A program made the position numbers and the translations under genes. A DNA stretch of 64,000 nt from Burkholderia dolosa (lineage in GTDB: Bacteria > Pseudomonadota > Gammaproteobacteria > Burkholderiales > Burkholderiaceae), in NCBI RefSeq assembly GCF_902499135.1, contig NZ_CABVPR010000019.1, forward strand, positions 25,594 through 89,593. The letters run 5' to 3'. Shown one piece after another: positions 9,653-19,223 of the stretch. Each line of letters opens with the position of its first letter. Position 1 is the stretch's first letter. Below the pieces are notes generated by a model. The model was not told the DNA's origin. It saw only the letters and a program-made list of their open reading frames with translations, and ran no database searches.

Positions 9653-9691
9653 CAACGGCCCGATTCGGCGCGACGCGGAATCGGGCCGTTG
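9653..9691. terminator. Perfect 14-bp hairpin between convergent genes
   Basis: CAACGGCCCGATTC pairs perfectly with GAATCGGGCCGTTG around an 11-base loop. It lies between the 3' ends of the FAH gene (9620) and the minus-strand VOC gene (9711), so it probably terminates both, although no strong T-tract is present on either side. Confidence 0.6.
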
Positions 9692-9710
9692 TCGCGTGAA
9701 CGGGCGCCGA

Positions 9711-10094
9711 TCAAACGATGTTGTCGAGCTCGCAATGCGCTTCGAGCCGATATCCGTCGGGATCGACGACGAACGCCGCGTAATAGCCGGGGCCGTACTG
9801 CTCGCGCTTGCCGGGCCCGCCGTTGTCCCGGCCGCCGTGCTCGAGCGCGGCGCGGTAGAACGCATCGACTTCCGCGGGCGACGCCGCCTTGAACGACACA
9901 TGCAGCCCCGACTCCGGATCGGGGACGACCGGACGGGCCGCGGGCTGCAGCCACAGTACCGGCTCGGTCGCGCCGTAGCCGAGCGAGCCGTCTCCGCTGT
10001 ACAGCCGTTTGTAGCCGAGCGCGCCGAGGGCGCTGTCGTAGAACGTGCGGCTACGGTCGAGTTGAGCAACGCCGAAGGAAAGGTGATCGATCAT
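9711..10094 (-). CDS. VOC family (glyoxalase/bleomycin-resistance-like) protein
   Basis: 127 aa. The start at 10094 is preceded by AAGGAGTCAACAG, which decides it over an upstream in-frame ATG at 10124. A single vicinal-oxygen-chelate domain is seen: MIDHLSFGVAQLDRSRTFY at the start, a GLHVSFKA strand in the middle, and YYAAFVVDPDGYRLEAHCE at the end, with His and Glu in metal-ligand positions. It is probably a metal-dependent lyase, dioxygenase or binding protein of unknown substrate. It diverges from the CGNR zinc-finger regulator at 10221, and two matching palindromes lie between them. Confidence 0.87.
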   Translation of the reverse strand: MIDHLSFGVAQLDRSRTFYDSALGALGYKRLYSGDGSLGYGATEPVLWLQPAARPVVPDPESGLHVSFKAASPAEVDAFYRAALEHGGRDNGGPGKREQYGPGYYAAFVVDPDGYRLEAHCELDNIV

Positions 10095-10143
10095 CTGTTG
10101 ACTCCTTGAACTGAACGGGGACATCGGTGCAGCAGACTTCGTT

Positions 10144-10205
10144 TAACCACCATGCTGGTTATGTTAGGAATCGTCCGCGGCAGTTGTCAACCGGCATGAT
10201 GGTTA
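10144..10205. promoter_or_regulatory. Two copies of an 18-bp palindromic operator
   Basis: TAACCACCATGCTGGTTA (10144-10161) and CAACCGGCATGATGGTTA (10188-10205) share the form TAACC-N8-GGTTA and start 44 bp apart, about four helical turns. They lie between the divergent VOC and CGNR genes and probably bind the CGNR regulator. Confidence 0.65.
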
Positions 10206-10220
10206 GATACGATCGCCGGC

Positions 10221-10838
10221 ATGCACAATACGCAACCTTCCGTCACAGGCTGGCTGATTCCGGCCCCGGCCGACACGCTCAGCATCGACTTCGCAAACAC
10301 GCTGTACTGGCGCGGAACGGACGCGCCGACGGAGACGTTCGCGTCGATCGACGACTTGCGCGCATGGTGCGGGCAGCAGGCGGGCGTGCCGGCCGAGCTG
10401 CTCGACGCATCGCGCGTGCCCGGCCGGCACGACGATGAACCGGCGATGCTCGCGCACGCGCTCGCATTGCGCGAGGCGCTGTACCGGCTGTTTCATGCGC
10501 AAGCCGAGCAGCGCGAGCCGCATGCGGACGATCTCGCGCTGCTCGGCGGTTTTCTTGCGGAAGCGGCGCCGCGCGTCGCGCTCGCGCGGATCGACGGCCG
10601 TTATGCGTGGCGGATCGCCGAACACGCTGCGTCGCTCGCGACGCTGCTGAGTCCGGTGTTGTGGTCGGCGACCGATTTGCTCGGCAGTGCGCGGCTCGCG
10701 AAGGTCAAGCGCTGCGCGAACGACGCGTGCCAGTGGCTGTTCGTCGACGACAGCAAGAACGGCAGCCGTCGCTGGTGCTCGATGTCGTCGTGCGGCAATC
10801 GCGCGAAGGCGTACCGCCACTATCACAAGGCGGGATGA
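10221..10838 (+). CDS. CGNR zinc-finger / ABATE domain regulator
   Basis: 205 aa. The N-terminal two thirds match the ABATE ligand-binding-like domain (LSIDFANTLYWRG, then long helices). The C-terminal CGNR zinc finger carries its four metal ligands in KRCANDACQWLF and RRWCSMSSCGNRAKAYRHYHK. These proteins are presumed stress-responsive transcription regulators. Its start lies 15 bp after the second palindrome, so autoregulation is likely. Its divergent neighbour is a VOC enzyme, a common arrangement for detoxification pairs. Confidence 0.88.
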   Translation: MHNTQPSVTGWLIPAPADTLSIDFANTLYWRGTDAPTETFASIDDLRAWCGQQAGVPAELLDASRVPGRHDDEPAMLAHALALREALYRLFHAQAEQREPHADDLALLGGFLAEAAPRVALARIDGRYAWRIAEHAASLATLLSPVLWSATDLLGSARLAKVKRCANDACQWLFVDDSKNGSRRWCSMSSCGNRAKAYRHYHKAG

Positions 10839-10928
10839 TGGCGCGGTTCGCCCGTCGCGGAACGCGAACCTTTCCTCTGCATTGGCGAACGCGTCACGGC
10901 TTCGTCGCACCGCGCACGGCCATCGAAC

Positions 10929-12920
10929 CTATTTCGCGGACAGCTTGCGCCACAGCGTCGTCTTGCTGATGCCGAGCATCGCGCACGCGCGGTCGCGATC
11001 GCCGCCGCATGCGTCGAGCACTGCGCGGATCTCGTCGGCTTCGGCGCGGCGGCGGCGCGCATGAAGCGTCTGCGCGTTGTCGTCACCGGCGCCGGCGTCG
11101 GCCTGTGCGGCGTGTGCGAACAGTTCAGGCGCGATCGTCGGCAGCGCATCGGGATCCAGCACGTTGCACGCGGCGGCCGGACCGGTCTCGTCGACTTCCT
11201 CGGCGAGTTCCACCGCGATTCGCTCGATCACGTTCTGCAGTTCGCGCACGTTGCCCGGCCACCGGTAGCGCGCGAGCGTCGCCTGCGCCGCGCCGAGTAC
11301 GCGCGCGGCTTCGTCGATGTCGCGCACGCGCTCGGCGAGGCGCGGTTCGCGCCGCGCAGCCTGCACGAGCAGCGCGGCCGCGAGCGCAGGAATGTCGGCC
11401 GCGCGCTCGCGCAGCGGCGGCAGCCCGATGTTCAGGATGTTGAGCCGGTAGTAGAGGTCGGTGCGGAACGTGCCGGCCTCGACGGCCGCGAGCAGCGGCC
11501 GGTGCGTCGCGGCGATCACGCGCACGTCGATGCGGATCGGCTCGGTCGAGCCCAGACGGATCACCTCGCGTTCCTGCAGCACGCGCAGCAGCCGGCTCTG
11601 CAGCGACGGCGGCATTTCGCCGATTTCGTCGAGAAACAGCGTGCCGCGGTGCGCGGCCTCGAACAGGCCGGTCTTGCCGCCGCGCCGCGCGCCGGTGAAC
11701 GCGCCTTCGTCGTAGCCGAACAGTTCGCTCTCGAGCAGCGCCTCCGGAAACGCGCCGCAGTTGATCGCGACGAACGGATAGCTGCTTCGCGTCGACAGCC
11801 CGTGCAGGCTCTGCGCGATCATTTCCTTGCCGGTGCCGCTCTCGCCAAGCACGAGCACGGTCGCGTCGGATTTCGCGTAGCGGCGGACGAGATCGCGCAC
11901 GCGCGCCATCGGCGCGGACGCGCCGATCACGTCGTCGAGCGTATAGCGCGCGGCGAACTGCTGCGTGGTCGGCTGCGAGCGCAGCGCGCGATCGAGCCGC
12001 TCGACTGCGCGCGATTCCTGGAACGTCAGCACGCTGCCCGACGTGACGCCGCGGTCGACCAGCGGCCCGCGATGCACGACGTAGCGGATCCCGCGCACCG
12101 TCGCGAGCGCGTCGCCGTCCTCGCCGCGCAGCGTGCGCAGCTCGGGCCGCAGGTCGACGAGCGCGCGACCGACGGCCGCCGCCGGATCGACGCCGAGCGC
12201 GGACGCGAGCCGCTCGTTGATCGCTTCGACGCGGCCGTGCGCGTCGAGCGCGACGACGCCGTCGCGCAGATGCTGGAGCAGATTGTCGAGCCGCTGGCGC
12301 CGGAGCGCCTCCGCATGCGTCGCGTACGCGACCTCGAGCGCGGTCTCGACGGCCTTGCGCACCGACGCATGCGAGTACAGGAACACCGCGCCCATGCCGG
12401 CGCTCGCCGCGAGGTCGGTCACGAGGCCGGGGCCGACGATCGTCTCGATCCCGCGATCGTGCAGATCGTGCACGACCGCTTCGGCTTCCTGCGCGGACTG
12501 ATATGACGCAAACTGCACGTCGAGCCCGTACGCGGCGACGAAGCGGCGCACTTCCGGCGGCGTGTCGCCGGCGCTCACGAGCGCGATGCGCGTCGCGTCG
12601 CGCCGTGCGCGCGCGAGCGCCTGCATCACGTCGAAGCCGGTCGGCGATACGACCACGACGGGCACCGGCGCGCGGGTTTTCAGGAAGCCGCCGTTCGAGC
12701 CGGCCGCGACGATTACGTCGGGCCGCGCGGTGCCGGCTTCGGCGATCGCGCCGAGCGCGTCTTCGAACGCGCGGGTGACGATGCGCACGTCCGCACGCTC
12801 GTCGAATTCGGCGGCGATTTCGCGAAACAGGTCGCGCAGGCGGCTGATGCCCATCGCCCAGATGCGCGGGCGCACCGTGCGATCGGCGGGGCTGACGGGA
12901 CGGGTCGACGACAGATCCAT
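10929..12920 (-). CDS. prpR: Propionate catabolism activator PrpR (sigma-54 dependent)
   Basis: 663 aa. Domains in order: PrpR_N 2-methylcitrate sensor (residues about 20-190), a PAS-like linker (about 205-310), a AAA+ domain with GESGTGKE (about 360), [10 protein letters not shown] (about 406) and FLDEIGEMP, and a C-terminal helix-turn-helix ([17 protein letters not shown]). In Salmonella and E. coli PrpR senses 2-methylcitrate and activates prpBCDE with sigma-54. It diverges here from prpB, whose upstream region has a good sigma-54 promoter and AT-rich palindromes, so the circuit is visible in the sequence. Confidence 0.95.
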   Translation of the reverse strand: MDLSSTRPVSPADRTVRPRIWAMGISRLRDLFREIAAEFDERADVRIVTRAFEDALGAIAEAGTARPDVIVAAGSNGGFLKTRAPVPVVVVSPTGFDVMQALARARRDATRIALVSAGDTPPEVRRFVAAYGLDVQFASYQSAQEAEAVVHDLHDRGIETIVGPGLVTDLAASAGMGAVFLYSHASVRKAVETALEVAYATHAEALRRQRLDNLLQHLRDGVVALDAHGRVEAINERLASALGVDPAAAVGRALVDLRPELRTLRGEDGDALATVRGIRYVVHRGPLVDRGVTSGSVLTFQESRAVERLDRALRSQPTTQQFAARYTLDDVIGASAPMARVRDLVRRYAKSDATVLVLGESGTGKEMIAQSLHGLSTRSSYPFVAINCGAFPEALLESELFGYDEGAFTGARRGGKTGLFEAAHRGTLFLDEIGEMPPSLQSRLLRVLQEREVIRLGSTEPIRIDVRVIAATHRPLLAAVEAGTFRTDLYYRLNILNIGLPPLRERAADIPALAAALLVQAARREPRLAERVRDIDEAARVLGAAQATLARYRWPGNVRELQNVIERIAVELAEEVDETGPAAACNVLDPDALPTIAPELFAHAAQADAGAGDDNAQTLHARRRRAEADEIRAVLDACGGDRDRACAMLGISKTTLWRKLSAK

Positions 12921-12942
12921 GACGGCGATTATGCGCGCGAGA

Positions 12943-12978
12943 TTTCATTTTTGAAACATGAAATTTCTGAAATGAAAT
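12943..12978. promoter_or_regulatory. Likely PrpR enhancer (UAS)
   Basis: An AT-rich cluster of palindromes just upstream of prpR: TTTCATTTTTGAAA (12943-12956) and ATTTCTGAAAT (12963-12973), then another TGAAAT. It is centred about 85 bp upstream of the sigma-54 -24 element, a normal distance for an enhancer. It is also well placed for prpR autoregulation. Confidence 0.6.
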
Positions 12979-13043
12979 ATCCGTCGCGTTCGTTGCCGGG
13001 CCGCGGCGCTTATAAATCAGCGGGTTAGCGGAGTTCCGCGAGC

Positions 13044-13059
13044 TGGCCCGCTCCTTGCT
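13044..13059 (+). promoter_or_regulatory. Sigma-54 promoter of the prp operon
   Basis: TGGCCCGCTCCTTGCT has the invariant GG and GC separated by exactly ten bases, matching the -24/-12 consensus TGGCACG-N4-TTGCW with one deviation. It lies 31 bp upstream of the prpB start. Confidence 0.75.
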
Positions 13060-13089
13060 GTTACAGGGCATTCGATCAGGAGGCCGTTC

Positions 13090-13983
13090 ATGAGCAACAC
13101 GCATCTTCAGAGCGCCGGCGCGAAGTTTCGCGCGGCAGTCGCGGCCGAGCAGCCGCTGCAGGTGGTCGGCGCGATCACCGCGTACGCGGCCAAGATGGCG
13201 CAGGCCGTCGGCTTCAAGGCCGTGTATCTGTCGGGCGGCGGCGTCGCCGCGAATTCGCTCGGCATTCCCGATCTCGGCATCAGCACGATGGAAGACGTGC
13301 TGATCGACGCGAGCCGGATCACCAATGCGACCGACCTGCCGCTGCTCGTCGACATCGATACGGGCTGGGGCGGCGCGTTCAACATCGCGCGTACCGTGCG
13401 CTCGTTCATCAACGCCGGCGTCGCGGCCGTGCATATCGAGGACCAGGTCGGCCAGAAGCGTTGCGGGCATCGGCCGGGCAAGGAATGCGTGCCGACCGAC
13501 GAGATGGTCGACCGCATCAAGGCGGCCGTCGATGCGCGCACCGACGATCAGTTCGTGATCATGGCGCGCACCGACGCGGCCGCGGCCGAAGGAATCGATG
13601 CGGCGATCGAGCGCGCGGTCGCGTACGTCGACGCGGGTGCCGACATGATCTTCCCGGAGGCGATGAAGACGCTCGACGACTACCGCCGCTTCAAGGCTGC
13701 GGTGAAGGTGCCGATCCTCGCGAACCTGACCGAATTCGGCTCGACGCCGCTGTTCACGGTCGACGAACTGCGCGAGGCGAACGTCGACATCGCGCTGTAC
13801 TGCTGCGGCGCATATCGCGCGATGAACAAGGCCGCGCTGAATTTCTACGAGACGGTGCGCCGCGACGGCACGCAGAAGGCCGCCGTGCCGACGATGCAGA
13901 CCCGCGCCGAGCTGTACGAGTTTCTTGGCTATCACGAATACGAGCGCAAGCTCGACGAGCTGTTCGCGCAGGGGAAGAAGTAA
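13090..13983 (+). CDS. prpB: 2-methylisocitrate lyase
   Basis: 297 aa with an AGGAGGCC ribosome site. It cleaves (2R,3S)-2-methylisocitrate to pyruvate and succinate, the last step of the methylcitrate cycle. The isocitrate-lyase-superfamily active-site loop is visible as [11 protein letters not shown], with [13 protein letters not shown] near the N-terminus and the Mg-binding DIDTGWGG. First gene of the prpB-prpC-acnD-prpF operon, cytosolic, length normal for the family. Confidence 0.96.
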   Translation: MSNTHLQSAGAKFRAAVAAEQPLQVVGAITAYAAKMAQAVGFKAVYLSGGGVAANSLGIPDLGISTMEDVLIDASRITNATDLPLLVDIDTGWGGAFNIARTVRSFINAGVAAVHIEDQVGQKRCGHRPGKECVPTDEMVDRIKAAVDARTDDQFVIMARTDAAAAEGIDAAIERAVAYVDAGADMIFPEAMKTLDDYRRFKAAVKVPILANLTEFGSTPLFTVDELREANVDIALYCCGAYRAMNKAALNFYETVRRDGTQKAAVPTMQTRAELYEFLGYHEYERKLDELFAQGKK

Positions 13984-14030
13984 CGCGGAGCGTCGATCGG
14001 GCCGCGTAGCGGTTTGGCAGCGCGTGTGGG

Positions 14031-14109
14031 TAAGCGTTGAAGCGCCGACTCGGATCGACAGCTTTGCATGGGACTGGAGCAAGCGCTGAAGCGGTGACTC
14101 CGGTCGACA
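14031..14109 (+). repeat. 30-bp imperfect direct repeat between prpB and prpC
   Basis: Bases 14031-14060 and 14080-14109 match at 24 of 30 positions (AAGCG-TGAAGCG--GACTC-G-TCGACA in both), with start points 49 bp apart. They fill most of the 148-bp prpB-prpC spacer. The second copy ends about 20 bp before the prpC start. Confidence 0.7.
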
Positions 14110-14131
14110 AAAATTCTTGGAGAACGGAAAC

Positions 14132-15304
14132 ATGAGCGAGACGAAAGACGCAGCAGCACCGGCCGCCGCAGGCGCGTTCAAGCCGAAGAAATCGGTCGCG
14201 CTGTCCGGCGTGACGGCCGGCAACACGGCCCTCTGTACGGTCGGCCGGACCGGCAACGACCTGCACTACCGCGGCTACGACATCCTCGACGTCGCCGAAT
14301 CGTGCGAGTTCGAGGAAATCGCGCACCTGCTCGTGCACGAAACGCTGCCGAACCTCACCGAGCTCGCCGCGTACAAGGCGAAGCTGCGCGCCATGCGCGG
14401 GCTGCCGAACGCGCTGAAGGCCGCGCTCGAGCAGATCCCGGCGTCCGCGCATCCGATGGACGTGATGCGTACCGGCGTGTCGGTGCTCGGCACCGTGCTG
14501 CCGGAAAAGGACGATCACAACCTGCCGGGCGCGCGCGACATCGCCGATCGCCTGATGGCATCGCTCGGCTCGATGCTGCTGTACTGGTATCACTTCTCGC
14601 ACAACGGCAAACGCATCGAGACCGAAACCGACGACGATTCGATCGGCGGCCATTTCCTGCACCTGCTGCACGGCAAGGCGCCGTCGAAGTCGTGGGTCGA
14701 CGCGATGCACACGTCGCTGATCCTGTACGCCGAGCACGAATTCAACGCGTCGACGTTCACCGGCCGCGTGATCGCGGGCACCGGCTCGGACATCTACTCG
14801 GCGATCACCGGCGCGATCGGCGCGCTGCGCGGCCCGAAGCACGGCGGCGCGAACGAGGTCGCGTATGAAATCCAGAGCCGCTACCGCTCGCCGGACGAAG
14901 CCGAAGCCGACATCCGCCGCCGCGTCGAGAACAAGGAAGTCGTGATCGGCTTCGGCCATCCGGTCTACACGATCTCCGATCCGCGCAACAAGGTGATCAA
15001 GGGCGTCGCGCACAAGCTGTCGAAGGAAGCGGGCGACCTGAAGCTGTACGCGATCGCCGAGCGACTCGAAGCGGTGATGTGGGACGCGAAGAAGATGTTC
15101 CCGAACCTCGACTGGTTCAGCGCGGTGTCGTATCACATGATGGGCGTGCCGACCGCGATGTTCACGCCGCTGTTCGTGATCGCGCGCACGTCCGGCTGGA
15201 GCGCGCACATCATCGAGCAGCGCATCGACAACAAGATCATCCGCCCGAGCGCGAACTACACGGGCCCGGAAGACCTGAAGTTCGTGCCGATCGAGAAGCG
15301 CTGA
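14132..15304 (+). CDS. prpC: 2-methylcitrate synthase
   Basis: 390 aa, ATG 14132 after TTGGAGAACGG. It condenses propionyl-CoA with oxaloacetate to 2-methylcitrate. Type I citrate-synthase signatures are present: [21 protein letters not shown], catalytic His in GPKHGGANE and [14 protein letters not shown], and the C-terminal region ending [20 protein letters not shown], which is typical of PrpC. Second operon gene; its product feeds AcnD. Confidence 0.96.
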   Translation: MSETKDAAAPAAAGAFKPKKSVALSGVTAGNTALCTVGRTGNDLHYRGYDILDVAESCEFEEIAHLLVHETLPNLTELAAYKAKLRAMRGLPNALKAALEQIPASAHPMDVMRTGVSVLGTVLPEKDDHNLPGARDIADRLMASLGSMLLYWYHFSHNGKRIETETDDDSIGGHFLHLLHGKAPSKSWVDAMHTSLILYAEHEFNASTFTGRVIAGTGSDIYSAITGAIGALRGPKHGGANEVAYEIQSRYRSPDEAEADIRRRVENKEVVIGFGHPVYTISDPRNKVIKGVAHKLSKEAGDLKLYAIAERLEAVMWDAKKMFPNLDWFSAVSYHMMGVPTAMFTPLFVIARTSGWSAHIIEQRIDNKIIRPSANYTGPEDLKFVPIEKR

Positions 15305-15375
15305 GCACGCCGCGCGCGCCGGCCCGCGACGCGGATGCCGGCGCGCGCCGCACGTCACCTCCCAGTTCGCCCCAC

Positions 15376-17976
15376 ATGATGAATACCGCCTACCGCAAAC
15401 CCCTGCCCGGCACGTCGCTGGACTACTTCGACGCGCGCGCCGCGGTCGACGCGATCGCGCCCGGCGCATACGACACGCTGCCGTACACGTCGCGCGTGCT
15501 CGCCGAGAACCTCGTGCGCCGCTGCGATCCGGCGATCCTCGCCGATTCGCTGAAACAGCTCGTCGAGCGCAAGCGCGAGCGCGACTTCCCGTGGTTTCCC
15601 GCGCGCGTGGTGTGCCACGACATCCTCGGCCAGACCGCGCTCGTCGATCTCGCCGGGCTGCGCGATGCGATCGCCGAACGCGGCGGCGACCCGGCGAAGG
15701 TGAATCCGGTCGTGCCCGTGCAGCTGATCGTCGATCACTCGCTCGCCGTCGAATGCGGCGGCTTCGACCCGGACGCGTTCGCGAAGAACCGCGCGATCGA
15801 GGATCGCCGCAACGAGGACCGCTTTCACTTCATCGAGTGGACGAAGAAGGCGTTCGAGAACGTCGACGTGATTCCGCCGGGCAACGGCATCATGCATCAG
15901 ATCAATCTGGAAAAGATGTCGCCGGTGGTCCAGGTGCAGGACGGCGTCGCGTATCCGGACACCTGCGTCGGCACCGACAGCCATACGCCGCACGTCGATG
16001 CGCTCGGCGTGATCGCGATCGGCGTCGGCGGCCTCGAAGCCGAGAACGTGATGCTCGGCCGCGCGTCGTGGATGCGGCTGCCCGACATCGTCGGCGTCGA
16101 GCTGACCGGCAAGCGCCAGCCCGGCATCACGGCGACCGACATCGTGCTCGCGCTGACCGAATTCCTGCGCAAGGAAAAGGTGGTCGGCGCGTATCTGGAG
16201 TTCCGCGGGGAAGGCGCGGCGAGCCTCACGCTCGGCGACCGCGCGACGATTTCGAACATGGCGCCCGAATACGGCGCGACGGCCGCGATGTTCTTCATCG
16301 ACGGCCAGACGATCGACTATCTGCGGCTGACGGGCCGCAGCGACGAGCAGGTGAAGCTCGTCGAAACCTACGCGAAGCAGGCCGGCCTGTGGGCCGACAC
16401 GCTGCAGCACGCGCAGTACGAGCGCACGCTGACGTTCGACCTGTCGAGCGTCGTGCGCAACATGGCCGGTCCGTCGAATCCGCACAAGCGGCTGCCGACG
16501 TCCGATCTCGCCGCGCGCGGAATCGCCGGCCGATGGGACGAGAAGCCGGGCGAGATGCCCGACGGCGCGGTGATCATCGCCGCGATCACGAGCTGCACGA
16601 ACACCAGCAACCCGCGCAACGTGATCGCCGCGGGCCTGCTCGCGCGCAACGCGAACGCGCGCGGCCTCGTGCGCAAGGCGTGGGTGAAGAGCTCGCTCGC
16701 ACCCGGCTCGCGCGCGGTCGAGCTGTATCTGAAGGAAGCGAACCTGCTGCCCGAGCTCGAGAAGCTCGGCTTCGGGATCGTCGCGTTCGCATGCACGACG
16801 TGCAACGGGATGTCGGGCGCGCTCGATCCGAAGATCCAGCAGGAAATCGTCGAGCGCGACCTGTATGCGACCGCCGTGCTGTCGGGCAACCGCAACTTCG
16901 ACGGCCGCATTCATCCGTATGCGAAGCAGGCGTTTCTCGCGTCGCCGCCGCTCGTCGTCGCGTATGCGATCGCCGGCACGATCCGCTTCGACATCGAGCG
17001 GGACGTGCTCGGCCACGACCGCGACGGCAAGCCGGTCACGCTGAAGGACATCTGGCCGAGCGACGACGAGATCGATGCGATCGTCGCGTCGAGCGTGAAG
17101 CCCGAACAGTTCCGCGCCGTGTACGAGCCGATGTTCGCGCGCACCGCCGACGCCGGCGAGCGCGCGGCGCCGCTGTACGACTGGCGGCCGCAGAGCACGT
17201 ACATCCGCCGCCCGCCGTACTGGGAAGGCGCGCTGGCCGGCGAGCGCACACTGAAGGGCATGCGCCCGCTCGCGGTGCTCGGCGACAACATCACGACCGA
17301 CCATCTGTCGCCGTCGAACGCGATCCTCCCGGACAGCGCGGCCGGCGAATACCTCGCGAAGATGGGCCTGCCGGAAGAGGACTTCAACTCGTACGCGACG
17401 CACCGCGGCGATCATCTGACCGCGCAGCGCGCGACGTTCGCGAACCCGACGCTCGTCAACGAGATGGCGGTGGTCGACGGCGCGGTGAAGAAGGGCTCGC
17501 TCGCGCGCGTCGAACCGGACGGCAAGGTGATGCGGATGTGGGAGGCGATCGAGACGTACATGAATCGCAAGCAGCCGCTGATCGTGATCGCCGGCGCCGA
17601 CTACGGACAGGGCTCGTCGCGCGACTGGGCCGCGAAGGGCGTGCGGCTCGCGGGCGTCGAGGCGATCGTCGCCGAAGGGTTCGAGCGCATCCATCGGACG
17701 AACCTGATCGGCATGGGCGTGCTGCCGCTCGAGTTCAAGCCGGGCACGAACCGGACGACGCTCGGCATCGACGGCACCGAAACCTTCGACGTGATCGGCG
17801 CGCGCACGCCGCGCGCGGACCTGACGCTCATGATTCATCGCCGCAGCGGCGAGCGCGTCGACGTGCCGGTCACGTGCCGGCTCGACACGGCCGAAGAAGT
17901 GTCGATCTACGAAGCGGGCGGCGTGCTGCAGCGCTTCGCGCAGGATTTTCTCGAATCGTCGCAGGCGGCCGCCTGA
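15376..17976 (+). CDS. acnD: Fe/S-dependent 2-methylcitrate dehydratase AcnD
   Basis: 866 aa from the first of two adjacent ATGs. An aconitase-family protein with [4Fe-4S] Cys ligands in ITSCTNTSNPRN and ACTTCNGMSG, and a swivel domain containing GADYGQGSSRDWAAKG. In organisms that carry acnD with prpF, AcnD dehydrates 2-methylcitrate in place of PrpD and PrpF is needed for the correct stereochemical outcome. No prpD is present in this operon, which supports the AcnD/PrpF variant of the cycle. Confidence 0.95.
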   Translation: MMNTAYRKPLPGTSLDYFDARAAVDAIAPGAYDTLPYTSRVLAENLVRRCDPAILADSLKQLVERKRERDFPWFPARVVCHDILGQTALVDLAGLRDAIAERGGDPAKVNPVVPVQLIVDHSLAVECGGFDPDAFAKNRAIEDRRNEDRFHFIEWTKKAFENVDVIPPGNGIMHQINLEKMSPVVQVQDGVAYPDTCVGTDSHTPHVDALGVIAIGVGGLEAENVMLGRASWMRLPDIVGVELTGKRQPGITATDIVLALTEFLRKEKVVGAYLEFRGEGAASLTLGDRATISNMAPEYGATAAMFFIDGQTIDYLRLTGRSDEQVKLVETYAKQAGLWADTLQHAQYERTLTFDLSSVVRNMAGPSNPHKRLPTSDLAARGIAGRWDEKPGEMPDGAVIIAAITSCTNTSNPRNVIAAGLLARNANARGLVRKAWVKSSLAPGSRAVELYLKEANLLPELEKLGFGIVAFACTTCNGMSGALDPKIQQEIVERDLYATAVLSGNRNFDGRIHPYAKQAFLASPPLVVAYAIAGTIRFDIERDVLGHDRDGKPVTLKDIWPSDDEIDAIVASSVKPEQFRAVYEPMFARTADAGERAAPLYDWRPQSTYIRRPPYWEGALAGERTLKGMRPLAVLGDNITTDHLSPSNAILPDSAAGEYLAKMGLPEEDFNSYATHRGDHLTAQRATFANPTLVNEMAVVDGAVKKGSLARVEPDGKVMRMWEAIETYMNRKQPLIVIAGADYGQGSSRDWAAKGVRLAGVEAIVAEGFERIHRTNLIGMGVLPLEFKPGTNRTTLGIDGTETFDVIGARTPRADLTLMIHRRSGERVDVPVTCRLDTAEEVSIYEAGGVLQRFAQDFLESSQAAA

Positions 17977-18002
17977 GCGCGTCACACAGGGACAACGCAA
18001 AC

Positions 18003-19193
18003 ATGGCTCACATTCCGCAAATCAGGATTCCCGCGACGTACATGCGCGGCGGCACCAGCAAGGGCGTGTTCTTCCGGCTGCAGGATCTGCCGGACGCCGC
18101 GCAGACGCCGGGCGCCGCGCGCGACGCGCTGCTGCTGCGCGTGATCGGCAGCCCCGATCCGTACGGCAAGCAGATCGACGGGATGGGCGGCGCGACGTCG
18201 TCGACCAGCAAGACGGTGATCGTGTCGAAGAGCGCGCGACCCGGTCACGACGTCGACTACCTGTTCGGACAGGTCGCGATCGATCGCGCGTTCGTCGACT
18301 GGACCGGCAACTGCGGGAATCTGTCGGCGGCGGTCGGTCCGTTCGCGATCGCGGGCGGGCTCGTCGATCCGGTGCGCGTGCCGCGCGACGGCATCGCGAC
18401 CGTGCGGATCTGGCAGGCGAACATCGGCAAGACGATCGTCGCGCATGTGCCGATCGCGAACGGCGCGGTGCAGGAGACGGGCGACTTCGAACTGGACGGC
18501 GTCACGTTCCCGGCCGCCGAAGTGCAGCTCGAATTCATGGATCCGGCGGCCGACGAAGAAGGCGCGGGCGGCGCGATGTTTCCGACCGGCAACCTCGTCG
18601 ACGACCTCGCGGTGCCCGGCATCGGCACGCTGAAGGCGACGATGATCAACGCGGGCATCCCGACGATCTTCGTCGATGCGGAAGCGATCGGCTACACGGG
18701 CACCGAGCTGCAGGACGCGATCAACGGCGATCCGCAGGCGCTCGACAAGTTCGAGACGATCCGCGCGCACGGCGCGCTGCGCATGGGACTGATCGACACG
18801 CTCGACGAAATCGCGACGCGCCAGCACACGCCGAAGATCGCGTTCGTCGCGAAGCCGGCCGATTATGTCGCGTCGAGCGGCAAGCGCGTGCACGCCGGCG
18901 ACGTCGATCTGCTCGTGCGTGCGATGTCGATGGGCAAGCTGCATCACGCGATGATGGGCACGGCGGCGGTCGCGATCGGCACCGCCGCGGCGATTCCCGG
19001 CACGCTGGTGAATCTCGCGGCCGGCGGCGGCGAGCGCAACGCGGTGCGCTTCGGGCATCCGTCGGGCACGCTGCGCGTCGGCGCGGAGGCGAAGCTGCAG
19101 AACGGCGAGTGGACCGTGACGAAGGCGATCATGAGCCGCAGCGCGCGCGTGCTGATGGAAGGGTGGGTGCGCGTGCCGGGCGACGCGTTCTGA
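18003..19193 (+). CDS. prpF: 2-methylaconitate cis-trans isomerase PrpF
   Basis: 396 aa, starting 26 bp after acnD. A PrpF/DUF453 protein with a diaminopimelate-epimerase-like fold. The hallmark RIPATYMRGGTSKGVFF opens the protein, followed by GGATSSTSKTVIVS and DWTGNCGNLSAAVG. It isomerises 2-methyl-trans-aconitate made by AcnD to the cis form that can be rehydrated to 2-methylisocitrate. Cytosolic, co-transcribed with prpBC-acnD. Confidence 0.95.
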   Translation: MAHIPQIRIPATYMRGGTSKGVFFRLQDLPDAAQTPGAARDALLLRVIGSPDPYGKQIDGMGGATSSTSKTVIVSKSARPGHDVDYLFGQVAIDRAFVDWTGNCGNLSAAVGPFAIAGGLVDPVRVPRDGIATVRIWQANIGKTIVAHVPIANGAVQETGDFELDGVTFPAAEVQLEFMDPAADEEGAGGAMFPTGNLVDDLAVPGIGTLKATMINAGIPTIFVDAEAIGYTGTELQDAINGDPQALDKFETIRAHGALRMGLIDTLDEIATRQHTPKIAFVAKPADYVASSGKRVHAGDVDLLVRAMSMGKLHHAMMGTAAVAIGTAAAIPGTLVNLAAGGGERNAVRFGHPSGTLRVGAEAKLQNGEWTVTKAIMSRSARVLMEGWVRVPGDAF

Positions 19194-19223
19194 GTTCGGG
19201 TCGTCGCAGCCGCGGAGAACCGC

